This document shows, one piece after another, positions 1-5,935 of a stretch of DNA of 6,325 nucleotides (position 1 is its first letter; each line of letters begins with the position of its first letter). The notes below the pieces were generated by a model. That model was not told where the DNA came from, searched no databases, and saw only the letters and a list, made by a program, of their open reading frames with translations. The stretch is taken from contig RFIZ01000026.1 of the NCBI GenBank assembly GCA_003695105.1, positions 1-6,325 on the forward strand, given 5' to 3'. The DNA comes from Fidelibacterota bacterium. GTDB taxonomy: Bacteria; Fidelibacterota; Marinisomatia; Marinisomatales; J089. The translations under genes were made by a program, and so were the position numbers.

Positions 1-90
1 GCCGACAAAAAATTTGTCTATCCGGTTCGCCGGGAGATCCCCATCATGCTGATCGATGAAGCCATCGATATGGAATCGATTCCCCACTAA
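1..90 (+). CDS. Trm112/YcaR (UPF0434)-like small protein, 3' end only
   Basis: Frame 1 is open from the first base to a TAA at 88-90 and encodes the last 29 residues of a protein. The stretch FVYPVRREIPIMLIDEAID is the typical C-terminal signature of the Trm112/YcaR family (family pattern roughly YPVR-x-x-IP-[VI]-ML-x-x-EA). These are zinc-ribbon-like proteins of about 60-70 residues. In bacteria their role is poorly defined; eukaryotic and archaeal Trm112 activates methyltransferases. The N-terminal half, where the zinc-binding cysteines would lie, is outside the window, so they cannot be checked. The next strong terminator lies about 120 bases downstream of the stop, so this gene is probably transcribed separately from the etf operon. 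The family call rests on a short tail but the match is characteristic. Confidence 0.72.
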   Translation, partial: ADKKFVYPVRREIPIMLIDEAIDMESIPH

Positions 91-91
91 G

Positions 92-120
92 AAAATTCTT
101 GGAAAACATTAGAATTTTTT
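92..120 (+). terminator. Weak AT-rich hairpin plus T-run after the Trm112-like gene
   Basis: AAAATTCT (92-99) and AGAATTTT (111-118) form an 8-bp inverted repeat around an 11-base loop, and a run of six T (115-120) overlaps the 3' arm. It starts one base after the upstream stop codon, a natural place for a terminator. The stem has only two G/C pairs, so it would be weak and may be chance in AT-rich DNA. Confidence 0.3.
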
Positions 121-128
121 AATAAAAT
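99..128 (+). promoter_or_regulatory. Possible sigma-70-type promoter in the intergenic gap
   Basis: TTGGAA at 99-104 matches the -35 consensus TTGACA at four of six positions. TAAAAT at 123-128 matches TATAAT at five of six. The spacer is 18 bases. Transcription would begin near 135 and run through three hairpins to the terminator at 211-283, with no obvious ORF. AT-rich DNA yields such matches by chance, so this is tentative. Confidence 0.22.
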
Positions 129-134
129 TAGTTT

Positions 135-283
135 CCTTTATTAGAAAAAAATCCCCCGGGAAAAAATTGTTGCCCGACCCGGGATGAAAAAGTAAGTTAG
201 TGACAACTTTCAAGCAGGGAACCATCGAGTAACCTGGTAGTTTCCCCCGCTCCCAGATGCCGATTTCCCTGCTTGTTTTTTTT
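135..283 (+). ncRNA. Candidate structured RNA (small RNA or long 3' UTR)
   Basis: Three inverted repeats follow one another here: ATCCC(151-155)/GGGAT(181-185), reinforced by CCCGGG copies inside the two arms; AAGTT(194-198)/AACTT(205-209); and the long stem 211-221/265-275, followed by eight T. With the possible promoter at 99-128 this would make an RNA of about 150 bases ending at an intrinsic terminator. I do not recognise a known riboswitch or RNA family in it. It could equally be the structured 3' UTR of the Trm112-like transcript. Nothing here codes convincingly on the + strand. Confidence 0.25.
211..283 (+). terminator. Intrinsic terminator with long composite stem and T8
   Basis: CAAGCAGGGAA (211-221) and TTCCCTGCTTG (265-275) are a perfect 11-bp inverted repeat, followed at once by eight T (276-283). 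The stem extends inward past a two-base CC bulge with ATCG (224-227)/CGAT (261-264). Inside lies a further small pair, CTGG (234-237)/CCAG (253-256). The T-run is on the + strand, so it stops transcription coming from the Trm112-like side and insulates the etf operon. The 43-base interior is longer than a normal terminator loop, which suggests a structured RNA domain rather than a bare terminator. On the minus strand there is no T-run after the stem. Confidence 0.7.
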
Positions 284-380
284 ACTTTCGTTCGATCCAC
301 CGCTTCAAGGCCCAGAGAAAAATCAGACTGCCCAGGAAAAAAAGCCCGTTGGCCAAAACGATTTTTGTGAGGGTGGTCAT
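282..380 (-). CDS. Possible 32-residue single-span membrane peptide
   Basis: The minus strand reads ATG at 380-378 to TAA at 284-282 and encodes 32 residues, starting MTTLTKIVLANGLFFLGSLI and ending with ALKRWIERK. Residues about 7-24 are strongly hydrophobic and would span a membrane once. The C-terminal tail is basic (K, R, R, K), which favours a cytoplasmic C-terminus. This is the pattern of real bacterial small membrane proteins. Against it: there is no clear Shine-Dalgarno sequence before the ATG, no recognisable family, and no good promoter on that strand. Its stop codon overlaps the T-run of the opposite-strand terminator. It would be divergent from etfB, with only 147 bases between the two starts. 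Confidence 0.35.
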   Translation of the reverse strand: MTTLTKIVLANGLFFLGSLIFLWALKRWIERK

Positions 381-412
381 GACCGGGATAGAAGACTAGT
401 TTGTCATGTTTT

Positions 413-442
413 TTGACGATTCAAAGGATTTTTAAGTGTAAA
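413..442 (+). promoter_or_regulatory. Likely promoter of the etfBA operon
   Basis: TTGACG at 413-418 matches the -35 consensus at five of six positions. TGTAAA at 437-442 is a four-of-six -10 element after an 18-base spacer. Transcription would begin near 449, leaving a leader of about 80 bases before the etfB ATG. An alternative -10, TATACC at 450-455, lacks a well-placed -35. The perfect palindrome at 438-447 overlaps the -10. Confidence 0.4.
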
Positions 443-447
443 TTTAC
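438..447. promoter_or_regulatory. 10-bp palindrome over the -10 region, possible operator
   Basis: GTAAATTTAC is a perfect 10-bp palindrome overlapping the predicted -10 of the etfB promoter, where a dimeric repressor would block polymerase. The symmetry does not continue cleanly outward (T437/G448 mismatch), so the site is short. It matches no operator I can name, and AT-rich palindromes of this length can arise by chance. Confidence 0.22.
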
Positions 448-527
448 GTTATACCGATTCATTAACACCGCAGGGAAACTCCCGGTCGGATACGGCACGA
501 ACCGAACTGCAGAATCTGGAGTCAGAC

Positions 528-1304
528 ATGAAAATCGGAGTATTGATCAAACAAGTTCCGGGCAGCGAAGCCTCATTGCGCATTTTGCCGGATCATTCCT
601 GGATTGATGAGAGTACGCTCGAATTTGAGATGAACGAGAGTGACAGCTATGCACTGGAAGAAGCTCTCCAGATTGTCGAGCGGGAGGGCGATGGGGAAGT
701 AGTCGCCATCAGCATGGGCCCCGAACCGCGAACCACGAAAGTCCTCCGGGAAGCATTGGCGAAAGGAGCGCATCGCGCCATCCATATCGTGGAGAGCCCG
801 CCCTATGAAATCGATCCCCTCCTGGTGGGCCATATCATCAAAAATGCCATTGCAGAGGAGCACTTCGACCTGTTGTTTTCCGGATTGCAATCCAATGATT
901 TGAGTCAGGGACAGACCGGACTCGTGGTGGGCGAATTGCTGGGAATGAACACTGCTACGCTTGTGATGGCCACGGAAATGCAGGATGACCATATCCGGGT
1001 CAAACGGGAGCTGGAAGGCCGGTGGTTCCAATGGGTTACGATTCCCCTCCCTGCCGTCCTGACGATCCAGTCCGGTATCAATCAGCCCCGGTACCCTTCT
1101 CTGAAGGGCATCATGGGCGCCAAGAAAAAAGAGATCCGGATCGTCCCCAAGGAAACGGTGCTCCCGGAGGTGGAGAAAACCCAATCCTTTGGTTCCATCT
1201 ATATTCCCCAGAAAGAGAAGAAAACAGTAATGATCGAGGGAGATGCGACCACCGTCGTGCAGAAACTGGTGGATGTATTCAAACACGAAATCAAAATCTT
1301 GTAG
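528..1304 (+). CDS. etfB: Electron transfer flavoprotein subunit beta (EtfB/FixA family)
   Basis: The 258-residue product is the usual length for EtfB. It is the small subunit of the soluble cytoplasmic ETF heterodimer, which takes electrons from acyl-CoA dehydrogenases. Visible signatures are the N-terminal MKIGVLIKQVP strand, IDES near 26-29, ALEEAL near 42-47, the nucleotide-binding segment GLQSNDLSQGQTG (119-131), and the C-terminal hallmark NQPRYPSLKGIMGAKKK (185-201). The binding loop differs from the AMP-type pattern (G-x-QAIDDD-x-x-QTG) in having SNDLSQ where the acidic run normally lies, but it keeps the final GQTG-like end. Start choice: ATG 528 has GGAG at 518-521, six bases upstream, and begins exactly at the conserved N-terminus. 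It is first in the operon, seven bases before etfA. Whether the second nucleotide is AMP or a bifurcating FAD cannot be decided by eye; the EMO-like partner argues for the non-bifurcating type. Confidence 0.95.
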   Translation: MKIGVLIKQVPGSEASLRILPDHSWIDESTLEFEMNESDSYALEEALQIVEREGDGEVVAISMGPEPRTTKVLREALAKGAHRAIHIVESPPYEIDPLLVGHIIKNAIAEEHFDLLFSGLQSNDLSQGQTGLVVGELLGMNTATLVMATEMQDDHIRVKRELEGRWFQWVTIPLPAVLTIQSGINQPRYPSLKGIMGAKKKEIRIVPKETVLPEVEKTQSFGSIYIPQKEKKTVMIEGDATTVVQKLVDVFKHEIKIL

Positions 1305-1311
1305 GTGCCGC

Positions 1312-2280
1312 ATGGATATACTTGTCTTCTTAGAGAACCAACAGGGAACACTCCACCGGATCAGCCGGGAAGCGGTGGTAGCAGCCCAGGAGTTTGCCCG
1401 GGAACCGGGATTGTCCGTGGCCGCCTTTTGGCTGGGGACCCTGCCTCCGGGAGTGGCCGAGGAATTGAATGCCCTGGGAGTGGCGGAATGGATTCAGGTG
1501 TCCTCTCCGGTGTTGAATGACTATTCGGCCGACGGCTACACGGCGGCCTTTTGTGAATTGATCCGGCAGGAGCAGCCCCGCTACATCTTCATGGGCCACT
1601 CCTACCGGGTGCGGGATTTCGTTCCCCGGGTGAGTACCCGGCTGAACCGTCCCTTCATCAGCGATGTGATCCACTTTGCCTGGAAAGAGCAGGGACCGGT
1701 TTTCACCAAACAGATTTTCAATGCCAAAATGGTGACCGACATGCAGGCGCAGGGCGATGGTCCGGTTCTGGTCAGCTTTCAGGCGGCGGCGTTTTCAGAG
1801 GAAAAACTGGCCGCCGGAAGTCCGGCCGCGCGGGAAATGACCCTGGACCTGCCGGCCGATATCGTCCGTTCCCGGGCGGAAGAGCCCTTCCAGGAAGAAA
1901 CGGGGGGGGTGGATCTGACGGCAGCGGATCTGATCGTATCCATCGGTCGCGGTATTGGCAAGAAAGAAAACATTCCCTTGGCCCAGGCCCTGGCCGATAA
2001 AATGGGCGCGGAATTGGGCAGTTCCCGGCCGCTGGTGGACGCCGGTTGGATGCCGCCGCAGCGACAGGTGGGCAGTTCCGGTCAGAGTGTGGCTCCCAAG
2101 CTGTATTTTGCTCTGGGTATCTCCGGCGCGATTCAACACGTAATCGGGATGAAAGGGTCGAAAAATGTCGTAGCCATCAATAAAGACCCGGAAGCACCGA
2201 TATTCGAAATTGCCGATTATGGTGTGGTGGGTGACATTCTGGAACTGATTCCGTTACTCACCGAAGCTCTGCCCGGATAA
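1312..2280 (+). CDS. etfA: Electron transfer flavoprotein subunit alpha (EtfA/FixB family)
   Basis: The 322-residue product is the FAD-carrying subunit of ETF and partners the adjacent EtfB. Residues 1-190 form the variable ETF N-terminal domain. Residues about 205-320 are the conserved FAD-binding domain: GRGIG (212-216), GSSRPLVDAGW (236-246), APKLYFALGISGAIQH (261-276) and KDPEAPIFEIADYG (291-304). By alignment with human ETF-alpha from memory, Arg239 matches R249, His276 matches H286, and Ser256 sits at T266, the residue near flavin N5. The usual GQTG is therefore GSSG here, a conservative change. Start choice: the frame is open back to an ATG at 1243, but that would overlap etfB. ATG 1312 has AGGTG (1303-1307) four bases upstream, overlapping the etfB stop codon, and gives the typical N-terminus MDILVFLE. 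The close spacing implies coupled translation and equal stoichiometry. Confidence 0.96.
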   Translation: MDILVFLENQQGTLHRISREAVVAAQEFAREPGLSVAAFWLGTLPPGVAEELNALGVAEWIQVSSPVLNDYSADGYTAAFCELIRQEQPRYIFMGHSYRVRDFVPRVSTRLNRPFISDVIHFAWKEQGPVFTKQIFNAKMVTDMQAQGDGPVLVSFQAAAFSEEKLAAGSPAAREMTLDLPADIVRSRAEEPFQEETGGVDLTAADLIVSIGRGIGKKENIPLAQALADKMGAELGSSRPLVDAGWMPPQRQVGSSGQSVAPKLYFALGISGAIQHVIGMKGSKNVVAINKDPEAPIFEIADYGVVGDILELIPLLTEALPG

Positions 2281-2318
2281 CGTCGACTTTCAAACCAACC
2301 CAAGCGGAAAGGTGACCC

Positions 2319-4340
2319 ATGCTCTCAGGTGTTGAGAAAATCCTGTTTCTCCTGTTGACGTTGGCTTCGCTGGGGGGAGCGTTTTTCACATTCCGGACCA
2401 TGTTCCGGCTGATCGCCCGGGGTCAGGAACCCCTGGACTGGTCCCGCATCCCCGGTCGCTTGGGTACCGGTCTGATGGTATTCCTGACCCAAAAAACTCT
2501 CTTTCGTACCCGCCCGATTGTGGGCTTTTTGCATGCCCTGGTGGCCTGGGGATTCACCCTGTATATGCTGGTGAATGTCATCGACGTGCTGGAAGGTCTG
2601 GTCACCGGCTTCCAATTTTTGCCCCATCACTGGCTGGGCGCTCTGTATCGGGTGTTCGTGGATGTGTTCAGCGTATTGGTCCTGGTAGGCGTCGCCTTCT
2701 TTTTGATTCGACGGTTTGTCACCGGTGATTTGCGCCTGCTGACCGAAAACCGGGTCCTGATGGAACCGGCCACGCGTCAGGGAATTCGCACCGATTCCAT
2801 GATCGTGGGTGTCTTCATCCTGCTCCACGTGGGATTCCGCCTGATCGGAGCCAGTTTCGACGTGGCTCAACAGGGAGGAGATCTGTACCAACCGGCCGCC
2901 ACTTTCCTGGGAAAAGCCTGGTGCGGCTTCACACCCGGTATGTTGGAAACGGGGCGACATGTGGGCTGGTGGGGCGCCCTGGGACTGATTCTGGCATTCA
3001 TCCCCTATTTCCCCTATTCCAAACACGCCCACCTGTTTATGGGTCCCCTGAATCACATGGTTTCACCGGATGCTGACAGCCCTGCCGCCCTGCCGGCGCT
3101 GGATTTCGAACAGGAAGACGTGGAGCAATTCGGTACGGGGCGGTTGAACGATTTATCCCAAAAACAGCTTCTGGACGCCTATGCCTGCATCATGTGCAAT
3201 CGGTGCCAGGACCAATGTCCGGCTTACACCACAGGGAAACAGCTTTCGCCCTCGGCGATTGAAATCAACAAACGGTACTATCTGAAGCAACACGGGAAAG
3301 ACTGGATGTCCACCGGGAACATCCCGGATGAAAAACTGACGCAATGGATGGTTTCGGAAGAAGCAGCCTGGTCCTGCACCACCTGTGCCTTTTGTGTGGA
3401 AGTGTGCCCCGTGGGTAATACCCCGCTCCTGGATATTCTCACCACCCGTCAGGACCTGGTCATGATGGAAAGCGATTTTCCCCAGGATGCCATGGAGGTG
3501 TTCAACAAGCTGGAAACCTATGGAAATCCCTGGGGCCTGAGTTCCCGGGACCGGGAGAAATGGATGGAAGGACTGGAGGTTCCCCTCTTCCGGGAGAAAA
3601 AATCCGCCGAATATTTGTACTGGGTTGGCTGCGCCGGGGCCTATGATTCCCGGGGGAAAGACATCAGCCGGGCGATGGTCACTATTCTCAAACAGGCCGG
3701 AGTGGATTTCGCCGTCTTGGGGACGGAAGAAACCTGTACCGGCGATTCCGCCCGCCGGATCGGCAATGAGTACCTGTTTCAGATGCTGGCGGCCCAGAAT
3801 CGGGAAACACTGGAGAAATATTCCTTTCAAACGATTATCACCCAGTGTCCCCACTGTTTCTCGACCCTGAAGAATGATTATGCCCGCCTGGGAATGCATT
3901 TCGACGTCTTGCACCACACCCAGTTTATTGCCCGATTGATCGATCAGGGATCCCTGTCCCTCAGCGACCGGGATTTGCAGGCGGTCACTTTCCACGATCC
4001 ATGTTATCTGGGTCGTCACAACCGTGAATTCAACGCCCCCCGGGAGGTGTTGAACCGGTTGGTCGCCACAGAGTCGGCAGTACGGGAAATGCCCCGGAAC
4101 CGGAGCCGGAGTTATTGTTGCGGTGCCGGCGGGGGCAACATGTGGTATGAAATCAATCGCGGCCAGCGCATCAATCAGGCCCGTTTCCTGGAAGCGGCGG
4201 AAACGGGAGCTGAAACGGTCGTCACGGCCTGTAATTTTTGTCTTTTAATGATGGAAGACGCCATGAAAGTAACCAACCATGAAGACCGGATGCGGGTGCG
4301 TGATCTGGCGGAGCTGGTGGCGGACCGTCTGCAGGCCTGA
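2319..4340 (+). CDS. Membrane Fe-S oxidoreductase, EMO-like ETF:(mena)quinone oxidoreductase (HdrD-related)
   Basis: 673 residues, a fusion of a NarI-like membrane domain with an HdrD/GlpC-type Fe-S domain. Likely membrane spans lie near 7-30, 68-92, 108-131, 160-182 and 214-232. His72, His170, His214 and His236/238 lie in or beside them and are candidate heme b ligands. Two ferredoxin-type CxxCxxCxxxCP motifs follow: C290/293/296/300 and C353/356/359/363. Two CCG domains come last: C438, C473, C510, C513 and C562, C600-C601, C638, C641. The second has the full C...CC...CxxC set; the first has ETCTGD instead of a CC pair, which I recall as normal for this family. EMO-type proteins carry electrons from EtfAB to menaquinone, and the position 38 bases after etfA supports that role. 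ATG 2319 has AGGTG four bases upstream, the same arrangement as etfA. The quinone type and direction of flow are inferred. Confidence 0.88.
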   Translation: MLSGVEKILFLLLTLASLGGAFFTFRTMFRLIARGQEPLDWSRIPGRLGTGLMVFLTQKTLFRTRPIVGFLHALVAWGFTLYMLVNVIDVLEGLVTGFQFLPHHWLGALYRVFVDVFSVLVLVGVAFFLIRRFVTGDLRLLTENRVLMEPATRQGIRTDSMIVGVFILLHVGFRLIGASFDVAQQGGDLYQPAATFLGKAWCGFTPGMLETGRHVGWWGALGLILAFIPYFPYSKHAHLFMGPLNHMVSPDADSPAALPALDFEQEDVEQFGTGRLNDLSQKQLLDAYACIMCNRCQDQCPAYTTGKQLSPSAIEINKRYYLKQHGKDWMSTGNIPDEKLTQWMVSEEAAWSCTTCAFCVEVCPVGNTPLLDILTTRQDLVMMESDFPQDAMEVFNKLETYGNPWGLSSRDREKWMEGLEVPLFREKKSAEYLYWVGCAGAYDSRGKDISRAMVTILKQAGVDFAVLGTEETCTGDSARRIGNEYLFQMLAAQNRETLEKYSFQTIITQCPHCFSTLKNDYARLGMHFDVLHHTQFIARLIDQGSLSLSDRDLQAVTFHDPCYLGRHNREFNAPREVLNRLVATESAVREMPRNRSRSYCCGAGGGNMWYEINRGQRINQARFLEAAETGAETVVTACNFCLLMMEDAMKVTNHEDRMRVRDLAELVADRLQA

Positions 4341-4348
4341 GCCCATCC

Positions 4349-5935
4349 GTGGGCGCTTCTTCTCCCTATAACGCCAACGCCCGGACCCGCGAAGGAGTCG
4401 TCTACACCCCACCGGCCGTGGCCGATCATATGGTCCGGGATTTGCTGGCTTACTGGCTGGCGGCGAAGACCGGAGCCGAAGTATCCCGGGTTCAACAGCG
4501 GCTGAGCCGTCCGGAATCCCTGAAGGATGAGGAAGCGGATCACCTCTTTACGGCCACCGTGGTGGATCCGGCCGTGGGCGACGGGATCTTTCTGCACAGT
4601 CTCATCCGCCGGGTGCTCCGGGCCCTGCCTCCGTGGCGTCAAAAAGAGGCGCGGCGCTGGTTCCAAACCCGGGTATGGGGGTGGGACACGGACCCCAACC
4701 CCTTGCAGCGCTTGTCCACCGCCTTACCGGTTTCCGTCCGGCTCCGGGTCGGGGATTTCCTCTTCCAGGATCGACCTCCCGCGGTGGATATGTACATTTC
4801 CAATCCGCCCTACGTCCGCCAGGAACGCCTGTCCCGAGCCTACAAGCAAAACCTCCGTGCCCGGTTTCAGGTTCTGTTTCCGGACCTGTCCCTGTCCCGT
4901 CGCTCCGATTATTATCTGTATTTTTTGTTGGCCATGCTCTCCCGCCTGGCGCCGCAAGGTGTCTGTACTTCCATACTGCCGACCAGCTGGATGGAAACGG
5001 AATTCGGGGCTCCTGTGCGGGAATTGATCGGTCAGAATTATACGCTGCTCCAGCTGGAGGCTTCGGCCCGACTGCGGCATTTCCGGGAAGAAGTCAATAC
5101 GGTGATCGCCCATATTCAAAACCGGGTACCGACGGACCGGACCGAAATCACTCTGCGACGGGACGGGACCAGCCGCCACCTGCCCCACGTTCACCTGCAA
5201 CAGGAGTGGAGCAATTGGTACGGGACCCTCTTCCGCGCTCCGGAATGGATGCTGGAGCTGATTCGCAATCCGGACCGGTGTATTCCTCTCTCCCGCCTGG
5301 CGCAGATCCGGGCCGGTATTATCACGGGAAACAATCGCCGCTACTACCGGCCTCAACCGGAGTCCGGTCATGTTCCGGTCATCCGTTCGCCCCGGGAGGT
5401 CACTTCCCTCACGGTCCGTGAGAACCAGACCCGGTGGTGGTTACCCACGGAGGGCGTCCCCTATGCGATTCGCACTGCGCCGCTCCTCTGGCCGGACCTC
5501 CGGGGTGAGCGTCATTTTGTCGTTTACAATCCCGGACGGCTGGCTTTTGAACATACCTTTTACGGTCTGGAACCACTGCGGGGAGAGGACACCCGGCTGG
5601 CGCTGTTGCTCAATTCCCTCTGGGTGGCGGTGGTGCTGGAAATTTTAGGCCGGACGAGCCTGGGTGGCGGGGCAGTGCGCCTGGTCAAGGCCGACCTGTT
5701 GCGCTTGCCCCTCCCCCGGCCCGACAGGATCGCCTGGGAGAAGATCGATCCCGGCTTTTTGGATCTGGATGTTGCCCGGGCCGATCCACGGCAAACCCAT
5801 CCCCTGCGAAAACGGCTGGACCGGGAAGTTCTGGAAGCCCTGGGGATTCGATCCAGGCAGGCAGAATTACACCAACTACTCTTAAATTGTATTCAGCAAA
5901 GACAGTTGAAGGCCAGGACGATTCCCCATGGATGA
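4349..5935 (+). CDS. N6-adenine DNA methyltransferase, Eco57I/TaqI class, no nuclease domain
   Basis: 528 residues with amino-methyltransferase motifs in the order of the Eco57I/TaqI (gamma) class. Motif X is GVVYTPPAVADHMV (16-29). Motif I, for S-adenosylmethionine binding, is VVDPAVGDGIFL (71-82). An acidic strand-end motif II is WGWDTDPNP (110-118). Motif IV, the catalytic NPPY, is at 152-155. SDYYLYFLLAMLSRLAPQGV (186-205) and ILPTSWM (209-215) continue the core. The C-terminal half looks like a target-recognition region, with RAGIITGNNRRYY (321-333) and LLLNSLW...GRTSLGGGAVRLVKADLLRLPLP (420-456), typical of type II methylases. No nuclease motif is evident. Start is GTG 4349, eight bases after the Fe-S gene; the next in-frame ATG would destroy motif X. 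No good Shine-Dalgarno precedes it, so reinitiation is likely. Specificity is unknown. Confidence 0.87.
   Translation: MGASSPYNANARTREGVVYTPPAVADHMVRDLLAYWLAAKTGAEVSRVQQRLSRPESLKDEEADHLFTATVVDPAVGDGIFLHSLIRRVLRALPPWRQKEARRWFQTRVWGWDTDPNPLQRLSTALPVSVRLRVGDFLFQDRPPAVDMYISNPPYVRQERLSRAYKQNLRARFQVLFPDLSLSRRSDYYLYFLLAMLSRLAPQGVCTSILPTSWMETEFGAPVRELIGQNYTLLQLEASARLRHFREEVNTVIAHIQNRVPTDRTEITLRRDGTSRHLPHVHLQQEWSNWYGTLFRAPEWMLELIRNPDRCIPLSRLAQIRAGIITGNNRRYYRPQPESGHVPVIRSPREVTSLTVRENQTRWWLPTEGVPYAIRTAPLLWPDLRGERHFVVYNPGRLAFEHTFYGLEPLRGEDTRLALLLNSLWVAVVLEILGRTSLGGGAVRLVKADLLRLPLPRPDRIAWEKIDPGFLDLDVARADPRQTHPLRKRLDREVLEALGIRSRQAELHQLLLNCIQQRQLKARTIPHG

Noticed and set aside
109..300. 63-codon minus-strand frame in the intergenic gap
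   Set aside because: It runs through the terminator stem and AT-rich hairpins, has low-complexity composition and no family resemblance, and conflicts with the more protein-like 282-380 frame on the same strand.
473..483. GGGA-AAC-TCCC mini-hairpin in the etfB leader as an attenuator
   Set aside because: It has a four-base stem with a three-base loop, no T-run and no competing structure, so chance is the simplest explanation.
401..607. 68-codon + strand frame across the etfB promoter and start
   Set aside because: It covers the promoter, leader and first part of etfB in another frame, with no ribosome site and no protein-like features.
1243..1311. Upstream extension of etfA to ATG 1243
   Set aside because: It would overlap the conserved end of etfB, adds non-family residues, and lacks the good AGGTG site that precedes ATG 1312.
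573..1313. 246-codon minus-strand frame opposite etfB
   Set aside because: It is the antisense shadow of a clearly conserved gene: rich in His, Gln and Arg and matching no family.
2325..3056. Long minus-strand frame opposite the membrane half of the Fe-S oxidoreductase
   Set aside because: It is an antisense shadow of hydrophobic codons, giving a Gln/His/Gly-rich product with no recognisable domain.
3153..4019. 288-codon minus-strand frame opposite the cysteine-rich half of the Fe-S oxidoreductase
   Set aside because: The sense strand carries every Fe-S motif in order; the antisense product has no family features.
4633..5421. 262-codon + strand frame within the methylase
   Set aside because: It is a Pro/Gly/Arg-rich out-of-frame shadow of GC-rich codons, while the sense frame has complete methylase motifs.
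4341..5935. Type IIG restriction-modification or BREX PglX protein
   Set aside because: At 528 residues it lacks an N-terminal or C-terminal nuclease domain and is far shorter than PglX; no BREX partner gene is present.
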